This document shows positions 1 through 8,534 of a stretch of DNA of 41,632 nt, piece by piece. The notes below the pieces were generated by a model that worked only from the letters and a program-made list of their open reading frames with translations, was not told where the DNA came from and made no database searches. The position numbers and the translations under genes are program-made. This DNA comes from Shewanella colwelliana ATCC 39565 (GTDB lineage Bacteria > Pseudomonadota > Gammaproteobacteria > Enterobacterales > Shewanellaceae): positions 2,730 to 44,361 of the forward strand of contig NZ_KI912480.1 in NCBI RefSeq assembly GCF_000518705.1, read 5' to 3'. Position 1 is the first letter of the stretch. Each line of letters begins with the position of its first letter.

Positions 1-5
1 TCCCA

Positions 6-81
6 GGTCGATTAGCTCAGCTGGGAGAGCACCTCCCTTACAAGGAGGGGGTCACTGGTTCGAGCCCAGTATCGACCACCA
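6..81 (+). tRNA. tRNA-Val (anticodon TAC)
   Basis: The 76-base cloverleaf is complete. The acceptor stem GGTCGAT (6-12) pairs with ATCGACC (71-77), followed by discriminator A and an encoded CCA. The anticodon stem CCTCC/GGAGG encloses the loop CTTACAA, which gives anticodon TAC for valine. The T-arm contains GGTTCGAGCC. The window opens only five bases upstream, so it may be the last member of a tRNA cluster that lies outside the window. Confidence 0.97.
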
Positions 82-232
82 TATTTCTTCATCTTCATAT
101 TTTCTCAAAATTTATAATTAATCAGCCTATCAGGCACACCATTAGCTAGTGGTTTACCGTTGCAGTTCCCATCAGCTCAACTATTCTTCAACTATTACAA
201 GTTCAATCCCTCTATTTTTACGGTGGTGACTT

Positions 233-460
233 ATGGCCGATGTAACTCAATCAGCCTCTTTGGCGAGTATTGCTGCATATTTAAAGCTCACTCATGAATG
301 TGACGAACAAACAGCAATGGTTGAAGCGAAAGAGGTGATGCAAAACCTAGTTACCATGCGACAAAAAGGGTTTATCACCGGATGGTACTTTGATGCGCAT
401 GGCCATTTAGAACTCCTTCCTAGTGAGGCCATTCTAAAACGTATTAATCCAACAAAATAG
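233..460 (+). CDS. small hypothetical protein, 75 aa
   Basis: I do not recognise this family. The 75-residue product has no signal peptide and no membrane segment. It looks like a small soluble protein: a helical first half rich in Ala, Glu and Gln, then a GFITGWYFDAHGHLELLP stretch that could form a beta hairpin. The start ATG follows a weak purine-rich stretch (GGTGGTGAC). It stands alone between tRNA-Val and an MFS gene, on the same strand as both. Codon use looks like that of the neighbours, so I take it as a real gene, but this is inference from length and composition only. Confidence 0.6.
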   Translation: MADVTQSASLASIAAYLKLTHECDEQTAMVEAKEVMQNLVTMRQKGFITGWYFDAHGHLELLPSEAILKRINPTK

Positions 461-641
461 CCTTGGCCATTATGCCTCTCACGCAGTGTCCATTGCGTTG
501 AACCATTTATCGACTAAAGCCCTTCCCTAAAAGTGCTTCCCTAGCAGATCACACCACTATATAAACAAAAAGCTTTACTTAATTAAGCTTTAATGACAAA
601 GTCAATTCACTCTTTCGTCGACTCAACAAGCTATTGATCGT

Positions 642-1871
642 ATGCCACAGATAGATGTTAATCCTGCAGATGCACATGCAACGGCTAAACAGATACTAAT
701 GGTGACTCTCATTGTCACCCTAATTAGCGTGGCAGGCATCGCACTCCCCTACCCAGTGCTAGCCCCACTCTTTGCGGAAAGTAGTTCACCGTTAACGCAG
801 TTTTTGGGGCTCCCCAGTGAGCTACTGCTTGGTATTGTATTAGGGATCTATCCGTTAGGTATTATTATTGGCAGTAGCATGATTGGTGCACTCTCGGATC
901 ATCATGGCCGAAAACGCCTATTAACCTTCACGCTTCTGGGGAGTGCCATCGGCTACATGCTTACCGCCATTGCGGCACTATCAGAACACTTCATTCTTTT
1001 CTGTTTAGCGAGATTGCTCACCGGTTTTTGCGAGGGAAATATAGCCATCGCGCGCGCTATTGCCGCGGATTTACATCCTGTACTCGACAAAACCCGTAGT
1101 TTTTCACTCATCAGTGCCATGGGATACGGCGGTTACCTTATCGGGCCGCTTGCGGGGGGCTACTTGCTTTACATGGGGATAGATATGGTCTTTTGGAGCG
1201 CCGCCATCGCCTGTTTGCTCTGCGCTGGGCTCAGCCATCAGCTGCTGCCAAGCAGCCTCAATAATCCCGTAGAACATGCAGAGCAAGGCTCGAGTCTACG
1301 ACTTTTGCAAGACCCAGCACTGAAACGCTTTTTTATTCTGTACCTACTGCTAACTATGGGGGTCAACCTTTACTATGAATTCTACCCACTCTACTTAGTC
1401 ACAGCATTTGATTTTACTGCAACCGATATCAGCTGGGTTACAGTGTTATTAACTGCCAGCATGATCGCCACAAGTGTCTGGTTTAACCCGATCATCCAAC
1501 GCAGACTCTCGCACGCCAACGCCAGCTTAGTGGGCATCGCGATCTTTATCTTCTCTTTAATGAGCTTTCCCTTTATCAACCACTCGGCTTATCTCTTTAC
1601 CTTTATGACGATTGGTGCAGGTATCGCCATTTACAATGGATTTCTGCCCTCTTATCTATCAACCGCTTATCAGCATCGTGCTCAGGGACAATTGATGGGC
1701 ATGCTGGTCACCATCTTCTGCGTCGGCAATCTATTAGCGGCATTGATTGGCGGAGTGCTATCGATATTCGACGTCAAAGTAGCACTGCTCTTTGGCGCAC
1801 TCAGCGCTCTTGGGGCTGCCTTACTCTTTTATCGTGGCCATTACCAACAAGCGCAATGGCAACAAACCTAG
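642..1871 (+). CDS. MFS transporter
   Basis: A 409-residue polytopic protein with about 12 hydrophobic segments, typical of the major facilitator superfamily. The loop between segments 2 and 3 reads GALSDHHGRKR (about residues 82-92), the MFS signature GxLaDrxGrkr, and RLLTGFCEGNIAIARA resembles motif C of the drug:H+ antiporter branch (TetA-like). The substrate cannot be told from sequence; drug or metabolite export is most likely by family. The start ATG at 642 lacks a strong ribosome site, so the exact N-terminus is uncertain. The gene stands alone; two short inverted repeats follow its stop codon before the dctP promoter. Confidence 0.85.
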   Translation: MPQIDVNPADAHATAKQILMVTLIVTLISVAGIALPYPVLAPLFAESSSPLTQFLGLPSELLLGIVLGIYPLGIIIGSSMIGALSDHHGRKRLLTFTLLGSAIGYMLTAIAALSEHFILFCLARLLTGFCEGNIAIARAIAADLHPVLDKTRSFSLISAMGYGGYLIGPLAGGYLLYMGIDMVFWSAAIACLLCAGLSHQLLPSSLNNPVEHAEQGSSLRLLQDPALKRFFILYLLLTMGVNLYYEFYPLYLVTAFDFTATDISWVTVLLTASMIATSVWFNPIIQRRLSHANASLVGIAIFIFSLMSFPFINHSAYLFTFMTIGAGIAIYNGFLPSYLSTAYQHRAQGQLMGMLVTIFCVGNLLAALIGGVLSIFDVKVALLFGALSALGAALLFYRGHYQQAQWQQT

Positions 1872-1885
1872 TTTTTGCCTAAAGA

Positions 1886-1940
1886 CAATGGGTGGTTATC
1901 CACCCATTGCCTCAAAACAAGTGGGCGGTATATGGCCCAC
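1886..1940 (+). other. two tandem inverted repeats between MFS gene and dctP promoter
   Basis: Two perfect hairpins follow one another: CAATGGGTGG-TTAT-CCACCCATTG (1886-1909, 10-bp stem) and GTGGGC-N8-GCCCAC (1921-1940). No T-run follows either on the plus strand, so they are not standard intrinsic terminators. They lie roughly 100-155 bases upstream of the expected start of dctP transcription, the range where enhancer-binding proteins such as DctD bind. They could be DctD sites or a weak terminator of the MFS gene; the sequence cannot decide. Confidence 0.5.
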
Positions 1941-2013
1941 AACATGCAGAGCCTCCCACAACCCCGCCACGTAACATATTGATATAGATAAATTAACAAA
2001 ATAAAAACAACTA

Positions 2014-2029
2014 TGGCCTAGTCCTTGCC
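2014..2029 (+). promoter_or_regulatory. sigma-54 (-24/-12) promoter of dctPQM
   Basis: TGGCCTAGTCCTTGCC matches the RpoN consensus TGGCACGNNNNTTGCW, with the GG and GC doublets in exact -24/-12 spacing. It lies 81 bases before the chosen dctP start. DctD, encoded downstream, is a sigma-54 activator with the GAFTGA motif, which fits control of this promoter. Confidence 0.85.
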
Positions 2030-2110
2030 TATTACTAATTGAGTCAAATAGATCTAAAACTCCCATTGAACGACAACAGTTCAACAGAGTTAACAAAAAA
2101 GGACATTAAG

Positions 2111-3130
2111 ATGACAACACTCAATACCTCTACAAACCTGTCTCCACTCAAGCAATTAGTCAAAATCAGTGCTATTGCAGCTTTATTCGGAGCTAGCCTT
2201 ACCGCTTTTGCCGCTCCCGTTGAAATAAAATTTTCCCACGTCGTGGCGGAAAATACCCCAAAAGGACAGATGGCCCTTAAGTTTAAAGAGCTGGTCGAAC
2301 AGCGACTTCCCGGCGAATACCAAGTTAACGTATTTCCAAATTCGCAACTGTTTGGCGATAACAATGAACTGTCAGCGCTGCTGCTAAACGATGTGCAATT
2401 TGTGGCACCTTCACTGTCTAAATTTGAACGCTACACCAAAAAATTACAGATATTTGATCTGCCATTTCTGTTTCAAGACATGGATGCAGTGAATCGCTTC
2501 CAACAAAGTGAAGCAGGGCAAAAACTGCTTAATTCAATGAAACGTAAAGGGTTAATTGGTTTAGGTTACCTGCATAATGGGATGAAGCAATTCTCAGCAA
2601 GCAGTCCATTGGTTAATCCTGAAGATGCCAAAGGTAAGAAGTTTCGCATCATGGCTTCTGATGTATTAGCGGCGCAGTTCCAGGCTATCGATGCCATCCC
2701 AGTGAAAAAGCCTTTCTCTGAAGTATTTACCTTGCTGCAAACACGCGCAATCGATGGCCAAGAAAATACTTGGTCAAACATATACTCTAAAAAGTTTTAT
2801 GAAGTACAAAGCAACATAACCGAAAGTAATCACGGTGTGCTGGATTACATGGTGGTCACCTCAAATGAGTTTTGGAAAGGGCTTCCAGGTGATAAGCGTA
2901 AAGTGATTAAAGCCTCACTGGATGAAGCGGTTGCTTATGGTAATGAGATTGCGGCGGCAAAGGTCAACAAAGACAAGCAAGCGATTATCGATTCAAAGCG
3001 CTCAGAAATCACCTATCTCAATGCAAGCCAACGCGCTGCATGGGTAGCTTCAATGAAACCTGTATGGGCCCAGTTTGAAGAGAAGATTGGTAAAGATCTG
3101 ATCGACGCAGCGGTAGCATCAAACCAGTAA
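2111..3130 (+). CDS. dctP: TRAP C4-dicarboxylate substrate-binding protein DctP
   Basis: Periplasmic binding protein of a TRAP transporter (DctP family), expected to capture succinate, fumarate or malate and deliver it to DctQM. I start at ATG 2111 (339 aa), seven bases after AAGGA. An upstream TTG at 2039 keeps the frame open but coincides with the expected sigma-54 transcription start and so cannot be used from that promoter. The N-terminus has a Sec signal peptide ending near LTAFA-APVEI. Family marks are IKFSHVVAENTPKG at the mature N-terminus, the conserved Arg region KKFRIM, and the ligand-pocket stretch GQENTWSNIY. It is first in dctPQM and is followed by a strong intercistronic hairpin. 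Confidence 0.96.
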   Translation: MTTLNTSTNLSPLKQLVKISAIAALFGASLTAFAAPVEIKFSHVVAENTPKGQMALKFKELVEQRLPGEYQVNVFPNSQLFGDNNELSALLLNDVQFVAPSLSKFERYTKKLQIFDLPFLFQDMDAVNRFQQSEAGQKLLNSMKRKGLIGLGYLHNGMKQFSASSPLVNPEDAKGKKFRIMASDVLAAQFQAIDAIPVKKPFSEVFTLLQTRAIDGQENTWSNIYSKKFYEVQSNITESNHGVLDYMVVTSNEFWKGLPGDKRKVIKASLDEAVAYGNEIAAAKVNKDKQAIIDSKRSEITYLNASQRAAWVASMKPVWAQFEEKIGKDLIDAAVASNQ

Positions 3131-3147
3131 ATCATCATTACATCCCA

Positions 3148-3189
3148 AGGAATTAAGCCTAGTAACCTGAACAGCTAGGTTTAATTCCT
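3148..3189 (+). promoter_or_regulatory. intercistronic hairpin between dctP and dctQ
   Basis: AGGAATTAAGCCTAG (3148-3162) pairs with CTAGGTTTAATTCCT (3175-3189) over 15 base pairs with one G-U pair and a 12-base loop. No T-run follows. It sits just after the dctP stop and just before the dctQ ribosome site (GAGGAG). Such hairpins commonly protect the upstream cistron from 3' decay, which would give more binding protein than membrane subunits; that role is inferred. Confidence 0.75.
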
Positions 3190-3207
3190 ACTTGAGGAGC
3201 ACAAGAG

Positions 3208-3846
3208 ATGATATCTCGCATTTTTTCTCACATTGAAGAAGGCGTACTCAACGCACTGATCTCTGCAATGACACTGCTAGTGTTTGCTGAAGTGATCGCT
3301 AGATTCTTCTTCAACACAGGTTTTCTGTGGATCCAAGAGCTTACCCTTACTCTGTGTGGGTGGTTTGTACTCTTTGGCATGTCTTATGGCGTAAAAGTGG
3401 GTGCCCACATAGGCGTAGACGCTTTTGTCACTAAGTTAAACAAAAAGAAACGTAAAATCACCGCGTTGATCGCAGTGGTTATCTGCTTAATCTATTGCGT
3501 CATGTTTCTGCTGGGCAGCTGGGATTACTTAGCGAAAATGTATCAGGTCGGTGTACCAATGGAAGATATTGACCTACCTCATTTTCTAGTTAGCCAGCTT
3601 GACCCGGACAATGCATGGGAATATTTACGCATTGATGTAGAAGAGCCAGCGGTACCACTTTGGATGTCCCAAAGCATCCTACTAATTGGGTTTTCATTGC
3701 TTTCGTGGCGATTTATTGAATTAGCCATCGCCATTATTCGCAATCAAACTGATGGGTTTAAATTTGCCGATGAAGCCAAGGAAAGCATGCATTTAATTGA
3801 CCAAGAAGCTGACACCTCAGTCACGCATAAGCAAGGAGATAAATAA
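3208..3846 (+). CDS. dctQ: TRAP transporter small permease DctQ
   Basis: Small membrane subunit of the TRAP dicarboxylate transporter, 212 aa. Four hydrophobic segments are visible (about residues 12-33, 44-62, 85-107 and 151-173), the usual DctQ topology. The stretch around FLWIQELTLTLCGWFVLFG carries the conserved E-x-x-x-x-x-x-x-W region of the family. A strong GAGGAG ribosome site precedes the start. Its TAA stop shares a base with the dctM ATG (TAATG), which implies translational coupling. The loop between segments 3 and 4 and the charged C-terminal tail make it longer than minimal DctQ proteins of about 160-180 residues. Confidence 0.94.
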   Translation: MISRIFSHIEEGVLNALISAMTLLVFAEVIARFFFNTGFLWIQELTLTLCGWFVLFGMSYGVKVGAHIGVDAFVTKLNKKKRKITALIAVVICLIYCVMFLLGSWDYLAKMYQVGVPMEDIDLPHFLVSQLDPDNAWEYLRIDVEEPAVPLWMSQSILLIGFSLLSWRFIELAIAIIRNQTDGFKFADEAKESMHLIDQEADTSVTHKQGDK

Positions 3847-5243
3847 TGACTATCGCCACACTATTTATCAGCTTGTTCCTGTGTATGTTAATCGGCATGC
3901 CAATCGCTATCGCACTGGGCTTCTCAAGCATGCTCACCATTTTGCTTTACTCCGATGATTCACTGGCCTCCATTGCCCTGAAGCTTTATGAGTCAACCTC
4001 TGAGCACTACACTTTGTTGGCCATTCCCTTTTTCATTCTGTCTTCAGCCTTCTTGTCCACTGGCGGGGTTGCCAGACGCATCATTGATTTTGCCATGGAC
4101 AGTGTTGGCCACATCCGTGGTGGTCTTGCTATGGCCTCTGTGATGGCATGTATGTTATTTGCAGCCGTATCAGGCTCTTCACCGGCAACGGTGGCGGCAA
4201 TTGGCTCTATCGTGATTGTAGGAATGGTGAGAGCGGGCTACCCAGAAAAGTTTGCTGCTGGGGTTATCACCACATCTGGCACATTGGGGATCCTTATTCC
4301 GCCGTCGATTGTGATGCTAGTCTATGCTGCGGCAACTGAAGTATCGGCAGCCAGAATGTTCATGGCAGGCCTTATTCCAGGATTAATGATGGGCTTACTG
4401 CTAATGCTCGCTATCTACATTGTAGCGCGCATTAAAAAGCTGCCCTCTCGTCCCTTTCCTGGGGTAAAAGTGTTGGCGATATCGAGTGCCAAAGCCATGG
4501 GTGGGTTAGCACTTATCTTTATTGTGTTGGGTTCTATTTATGGTGGTGTTGCCAGTCCAACTGAAGCGGCCGCCGTTGCCTGTGTTTATGCCTATTTCAT
4601 CGCAGTGTTTGGTTATCGCGACATTGGTCCGCTCAAACATGTCGCGTGGCGTAAAAATAGGGAGGCATTGCTGAGTGCAGGCCTAAGAAATATCGGCTAT
4701 ATGCTACTTGCCGTGATAAAAACTCCGACCGATAAAGAGATCCGTCATGTCGTCAGAGATGGCGCCAAAGTCAGTATTATGCTGCTATTTATCATTGCTA
4801 ATGCGATGTTGTTTGCCCATGTACTCACCACGGAACGTATCCCGCATATTATTGCAGAAACCATTGTCGGAATGGGCCTCCCCGTTTGGGGGTTCCTTAT
4901 CATCGTCAACTTGCTGCTACTCGCGGCGGGTAATTTTATGGAACCCTCGGCAATTTTGCTGATCATGGCGCCCATACTGTTCCCAATCGCTACACAGTTA
5001 GGTATTGACCCGATTCATCTGGGGATCATCATGGTCGTCAACATGGAGATAGGGATGCTAACCCCACCCGTGGGCTTAAACCTCTTTGTCACGGCAGGGA
5101 TCACGGGTAAAAGTATGGGCTGGGTGATCCACTCCTGCTTACCTTGGTTATTATTGTTGCTGTTTTTCCTTATTTTAATCACTTATATTCCGCAAATTTC
5201 GCTATTTTTGCCCGAATATATTGATAAGTTAAATGGTTACTAA
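3846..5243 (+). CDS. dctM: TRAP transporter large permease DctM
   Basis: Large membrane subunit, 465 aa, that couples Na+ or H+ flow to dicarboxylate uptake together with DctQ. Many hydrophobic segments are visible, with family marks such as GSSPATVAAIGSIV, SGTLGILIPPS and the late GMLTPPVGLNLFV loop. It is about 35-40 residues longer than the common 425-residue DctM because of a charged insertion (roughly residues 255-310, with KHVAWRKNREALLSAGLR) in a cytoplasmic loop. Such an insertion occurs in some gammaproteobacterial DctM proteins; here it is in frame and the rest is intact. It starts in the stop codon of dctQ. Confidence 0.95.
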   Translation: MTIATLFISLFLCMLIGMPIAIALGFSSMLTILLYSDDSLASIALKLYESTSEHYTLLAIPFFILSSAFLSTGGVARRIIDFAMDSVGHIRGGLAMASVMACMLFAAVSGSSPATVAAIGSIVIVGMVRAGYPEKFAAGVITTSGTLGILIPPSIVMLVYAAATEVSAARMFMAGLIPGLMMGLLLMLAIYIVARIKKLPSRPFPGVKVLAISSAKAMGGLALIFIVLGSIYGGVASPTEAAAVACVYAYFIAVFGYRDIGPLKHVAWRKNREALLSAGLRNIGYMLLAVIKTPTDKEIRHVVRDGAKVSIMLLFIIANAMLFAHVLTTERIPHIIAETIVGMGLPVWGFLIIVNLLLLAAGNFMEPSAILLIMAPILFPIATQLGIDPIHLGIIMVVNMEIGMLTPPVGLNLFVTAGITGKSMGWVIHSCLPWLLLLLFFLILITYIPQISLFLPEYIDKLNGY

Positions 5244-5267
5244 ATAGCTTGATTTTGCGTAACATAT

Positions 5268-5318
5268 AAGCGAGTCTGACACATGTCATACACCTTTGTG
5301 ACAGGTTTAGATTCGCTT
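5268..5318 (+). promoter_or_regulatory. inverted repeat between dctM and dctB
   Basis: AAGCGAGTCT (5268-5277) can pair with AGATTCGCTT (5309-5318), with one G-U pair. Inside the loop lies the small palindrome TGACACATGTCA. There is no T-run, so I do not call a terminator. The 100-base gap must hold the dctBD promoter if dctBD is transcribed separately; the repeat may be an operator or an mRNA structure. Confidence 0.35.
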
Positions 5319-5343
5319 TGTTACCACTTGGACATGCATTTTT

Positions 5344-7167
5344 ATGTCAATAAATATAAAAACAAAAAAATACCTTAGCGTTACCTTTATCGTTTTATTA
5401 GGATTGGTTGCCATTCTCCGCTTGGCCTATTGGTTTCACCTCGAAATAGGTTATCAACAGACGCAAACACAATCCAAAGCACAAATTAAAGAGTTAATGA
5501 GCTTTATGTCTGGCTCACTCTCTCGCTACGAAAGTATTCCGCATGTGCTCTCAACCAATCCGCTACTTGCTAATGCCCTGCGCGCCAACACGAATAGTGA
5601 GGTCATTAAGCCACTAAATCATTATCTTGAAGAGGTCCAAAGCATTACCGAAGCACTAGATATCTACCTCATTAATGCCGATGGGTTAGCTATTGCTGCA
5701 AGCAACTGGCAACAAGATTATTCATTTATCGGTAAAAACTTCGGGTTTCGCCCCTACTTTACTCAGGCAATTAACGGAGGGTTGGGACGCTATTTTGCTG
5801 TAGGAACTAGCTCAAACAAGCGAGGTTACTACTTCTCCTACCCCATCTATGAGCATGGCTATCCATTAACCCCTGAACAATCAGATAGCAAGATCCTTGG
5901 GGTTATCGTGGTCAAAGTCGATATCACCGAAATTGAGCAGCAAAGCACAGGCATGGCAAGAGCCAGTGGCTACGACTTTACCATTACAGACAGTGACGAC
6001 GTCATTTTTCTATCAAGTAACCAACAATGGCGGTTACACTCACTTAGCCCCCTCACAGACGATAAACAATTACTAATAGCTAAATCACGCCGTTATGCTA
6101 ATCGCACTATTTCCAGTTTAACGGTTCAACCGCCCTACCAAGCACCCCTTGATGACACCTACAACATCTATCGAATCGGAAACGCTAGCCAAGGCCTCCA
6201 AGAATATATGGAGACTAAAGCATTGATGACTAATGCAGGGTGGAAAGTTCATATCTTAGCACCCATGGCTCCAACCTATAGCGCACTACCGCCGCTGTTA
6301 TTGCTCTACGGTGCGCTGTACTTGCTTTGCGCAGTCGCGCTCTTATATGCCATAGAGCGACGTAAGAACGGTCTACGGCTTAAACAGGCCCATGAACAGC
6401 TCGAACAACGTGTAAAAGCGCGTACTCTGGAGCTTGAAAACAGCAACAAACAGCTAAAAGAGACTCAAGATGAGCTCGTCCAAGCGGCTAAACTCACCGT
6501 GATTGGTAGCCTATCTGCCAGTATTAACCATGAAATAAATCAGCCCCTTGCCGCCATACGCAGTTACGCTCAAAATACCCAAACCCTACTATCACGAGCA
6601 AAGTGGGATGATGTGTCCACCAATATCATCACCATCATTGAACTGACCGACAGACTAGCAGCCATCGTTGCCCAGTTTAAAAGTTTTACCCGCAAAAGCA
6701 GCGGCAATGATAAAGCCACCAGTGTGGCACAATCGATCCATGATGCGCTGACCATTATTCAACCAGAAGTCGATAAACAAGGCATTCAGCTGATCTTAAA
6801 TAATACTGACACGCAGGCATTGATTTGGTGTGATTCAATCCGTCTACAGCAGGTGCTGATTAACTTAATGAGTAACGCCATTGTTGCGATGCACCACAGC
6901 TCGCCCAAACAACTTATCATCAGCGTGAAACAGCAAGATAAGCTGCAGATTTTGATTGAAGATACTGGTACTGGTATCGAAGAGAGCCAAATGAAAAAAA
7001 TCTTTGACCCCTATTACACCAGCTCTCGTCAAGGTCTTGGTCTCGGTCTCTCTATTTCTCGCCGTATTGTCGAAGCGATGCAGGGCCAAATTAGCGTCAC
7101 CAACCGCAAAGATGGTGGCGCTATGTTTATTATCTCATTGCCGATACATGCCGCAGGACACGCATAA
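5344..7167 (+). CDS. dctB: C4-dicarboxylate sensor histidine kinase DctB
   Basis: Membrane sensor kinase, 607 aa, that detects periplasmic C4-dicarboxylates and phosphorylates DctD. Transmembrane segments near residues 11-29 and 314-338 flank a large periplasmic sensor region of the double-Cache type (motifs GKNFGFRPYFTQAI and RGYYFSYPIY). A coiled-coil linker follows (residues about 345-385), then the dimerisation helix with phospho-acceptor His396 in NHEINQPLAAIRSYAQ. The ATPase domain has the N box (QVLINLMSNAI), the D-x-G-x-G box (EDTGTGI) and the G box (GLGLGLSISRRI). The TAATG overlap with dctD shows coupling. The ribosome site is weak (GGA eleven bases upstream). Confidence 0.95.
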   Translation: MSINIKTKKYLSVTFIVLLGLVAILRLAYWFHLEIGYQQTQTQSKAQIKELMSFMSGSLSRYESIPHVLSTNPLLANALRANTNSEVIKPLNHYLEEVQSITEALDIYLINADGLAIAASNWQQDYSFIGKNFGFRPYFTQAINGGLGRYFAVGTSSNKRGYYFSYPIYEHGYPLTPEQSDSKILGVIVVKVDITEIEQQSTGMARASGYDFTITDSDDVIFLSSNQQWRLHSLSPLTDDKQLLIAKSRRYANRTISSLTVQPPYQAPLDDTYNIYRIGNASQGLQEYMETKALMTNAGWKVHILAPMAPTYSALPPLLLLYGALYLLCAVALLYAIERRKNGLRLKQAHEQLEQRVKARTLELENSNKQLKETQDELVQAAKLTVIGSLSASINHEINQPLAAIRSYAQNTQTLLSRAKWDDVSTNIITIIELTDRLAAIVAQFKSFTRKSSGNDKATSVAQSIHDALTIIQPEVDKQGIQLILNNTDTQALIWCDSIRLQQVLINLMSNAIVAMHHSSPKQLIISVKQQDKLQILIEDTGTGIEESQMKKIFDPYYTSSRQGLGLGLSISRRIVEAMQGQISVTNRKDGGAMFIISLPIHAAGHA

Positions 7168-8534
7168 TGCTCAGTGACACGCTCAATAAGTTTGATATCG
7201 TGATCGTCGATGACGAGCCATTAATTGGTTCAGCCTTAGTACAACTGTTTGAATTGGAATCCTACCGCGCATTATCGGTCACGGATCCGCAGCTGATTGA
7301 ACAAGGGATCCCCGAAAATTGGCCAGGCATAATCATTTCAGACGTTAATATGCCTGATATTGATGGCTTAACCTTAATGGGCTCATTGCTTTCTATCGAT
7401 AAAGATATTCCGATTATCCTGCTCACCGGCCATGGTGATATTGCCATGGCCGTACAAGCACTCAAACAGGGGGCATATGACTTTATCGAAAAACCATTCA
7501 ATAATGAGCATATGCTCGATATTGCTAAACGCGCCATAGAGAAACGCGCCCTCACCCTAGAAAATCGCAGCCTGAAAAAAGAGCTAGAGTCTCAAAGCAC
7601 ACCAGGCCCGCGCATTTTAGGTAGCAGCCCTGGCATTAAACAGATGCGGCATATTATTCATCAAGTGATAGATATGCCGGCTGATGTGCTCATTGAGGGA
7701 GAGACAGGAACGGGTAAAGAGCTAGTAGCGCGTTATCTTCACGATCATAGCCAACGAAGCGAAGCCAATTTTGTTGCCATCAACTGCGGCGCGATCCCTG
7801 AAACCATTATTGAAAGTGAACTGTTTGGCGCAGAATCAGGCGCCTTTACCGGCGCGGATAAAACCCGCATCGGCAAATTTGAATACGCCAATGGTGGCAC
7901 GCTATTTTTAGATGAAATTGAAAGTACCCCGCTGTCGTTGCAGGTCAAACTATTACGAGTACTGGAAGATAGAAAAGTTGAACGCTTAGGATCAAATAAA
8001 AGTATTGATTTAGATATCCGCATTATTGCCGCCACCAAAGTGGATCTTAAAGGGCTATGTGACACCGGAGAGTTTCGACAAGATCTACTCTATCGTCTTA
8101 ACCTTGTTACTGTACCGATCCCAGCGCTCAGAGAGCGCCGTGAAGACATTAGTCTTTTGTTCCTTCACTTTGCTCGTATTGCATCGGCACGCTACCACAA
8201 GGCCTTAATCCCGCTCAATAGTGAACACAGCGCCCAATTAGTGTCGCACGACTGGCCGGGTAATGTCAGGGAGCTGAGAAATCTGGCAGAACGTTATGTA
8301 CTACTCGGTGCTGATGCGGCCTTTGCAACCTCGCTCAATCAGACTAAACAACTCAATGCTAATATGTCGTTACAACAACGGGTCGAGTTTTTTGAACGTT
8401 TATTGATTGAAGAAGCACTAAGCCATAACAAAGGCAGTATTAAGCTCACCATGGAGCAACTGGAACTGCCGCGTAAAACCCTCTACGACAAGATGCAGAA
8501 GTTTGCCATAAACCGTAAAGCCTTTATTCAGTAA
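7167..8534 (+). CDS. dctD: sigma-54 response regulator DctD
   Basis: NtrC-family response regulator, 455 aa. The receiver domain (residues 10-125) has the acidic pair D15-D16, phospho-acceptor D59 in SDVNMPDIDG, and K109. The AAA+ domain has Walker A GETGTGKE (178-185), the sigma-54 contact loop GAFTGA (225-230) and Walker B GGTLFLDEIE. The C-terminus has a Fis-type helix-turn-helix (LELPRKTLYDKMQKFAI). It is expected to activate the -24/-12 promoter before dctP. Its 3' end overlaps the convergent MFS gene by 11 bases. Confidence 0.96.
   Translation: MLSDTLNKFDIVIVDDEPLIGSALVQLFELESYRALSVTDPQLIEQGIPENWPGIIISDVNMPDIDGLTLMGSLLSIDKDIPIILLTGHGDIAMAVQALKQGAYDFIEKPFNNEHMLDIAKRAIEKRALTLENRSLKKELESQSTPGPRILGSSPGIKQMRHIIHQVIDMPADVLIEGETGTGKELVARYLHDHSQRSEANFVAINCGAIPETIIESELFGAESGAFTGADKTRIGKFEYANGGTLFLDEIESTPLSLQVKLLRVLEDRKVERLGSNKSIDLDIRIIAATKVDLKGLCDTGEFRQDLLYRLNLVTVPIPALRERREDISLLFLHFARIASARYHKALIPLNSEHSAQLVSHDWPGNVRELRNLAERYVLLGADAAFATSLNQTKQLNANMSLQQRVEFFERLLIEEALSHNKGSIKLTMEQLELPRKTLYDKMQKFAINRKAFIQ

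Noticed and set aside
569..591. AAAGCTT...AAGCTTT inverted repeat before the first MFS gene
   Set aside because: Low-complexity AT-rich palindrome with no regulator gene beside it; too weak to call an operator.
2039..2110. N-terminal extension of dctP from TTG 2039
   Set aside because: It coincides with the expected sigma-54 transcription start and lacks a ribosome site; ATG 2111 has AAGGA and begins a clean signal peptide.
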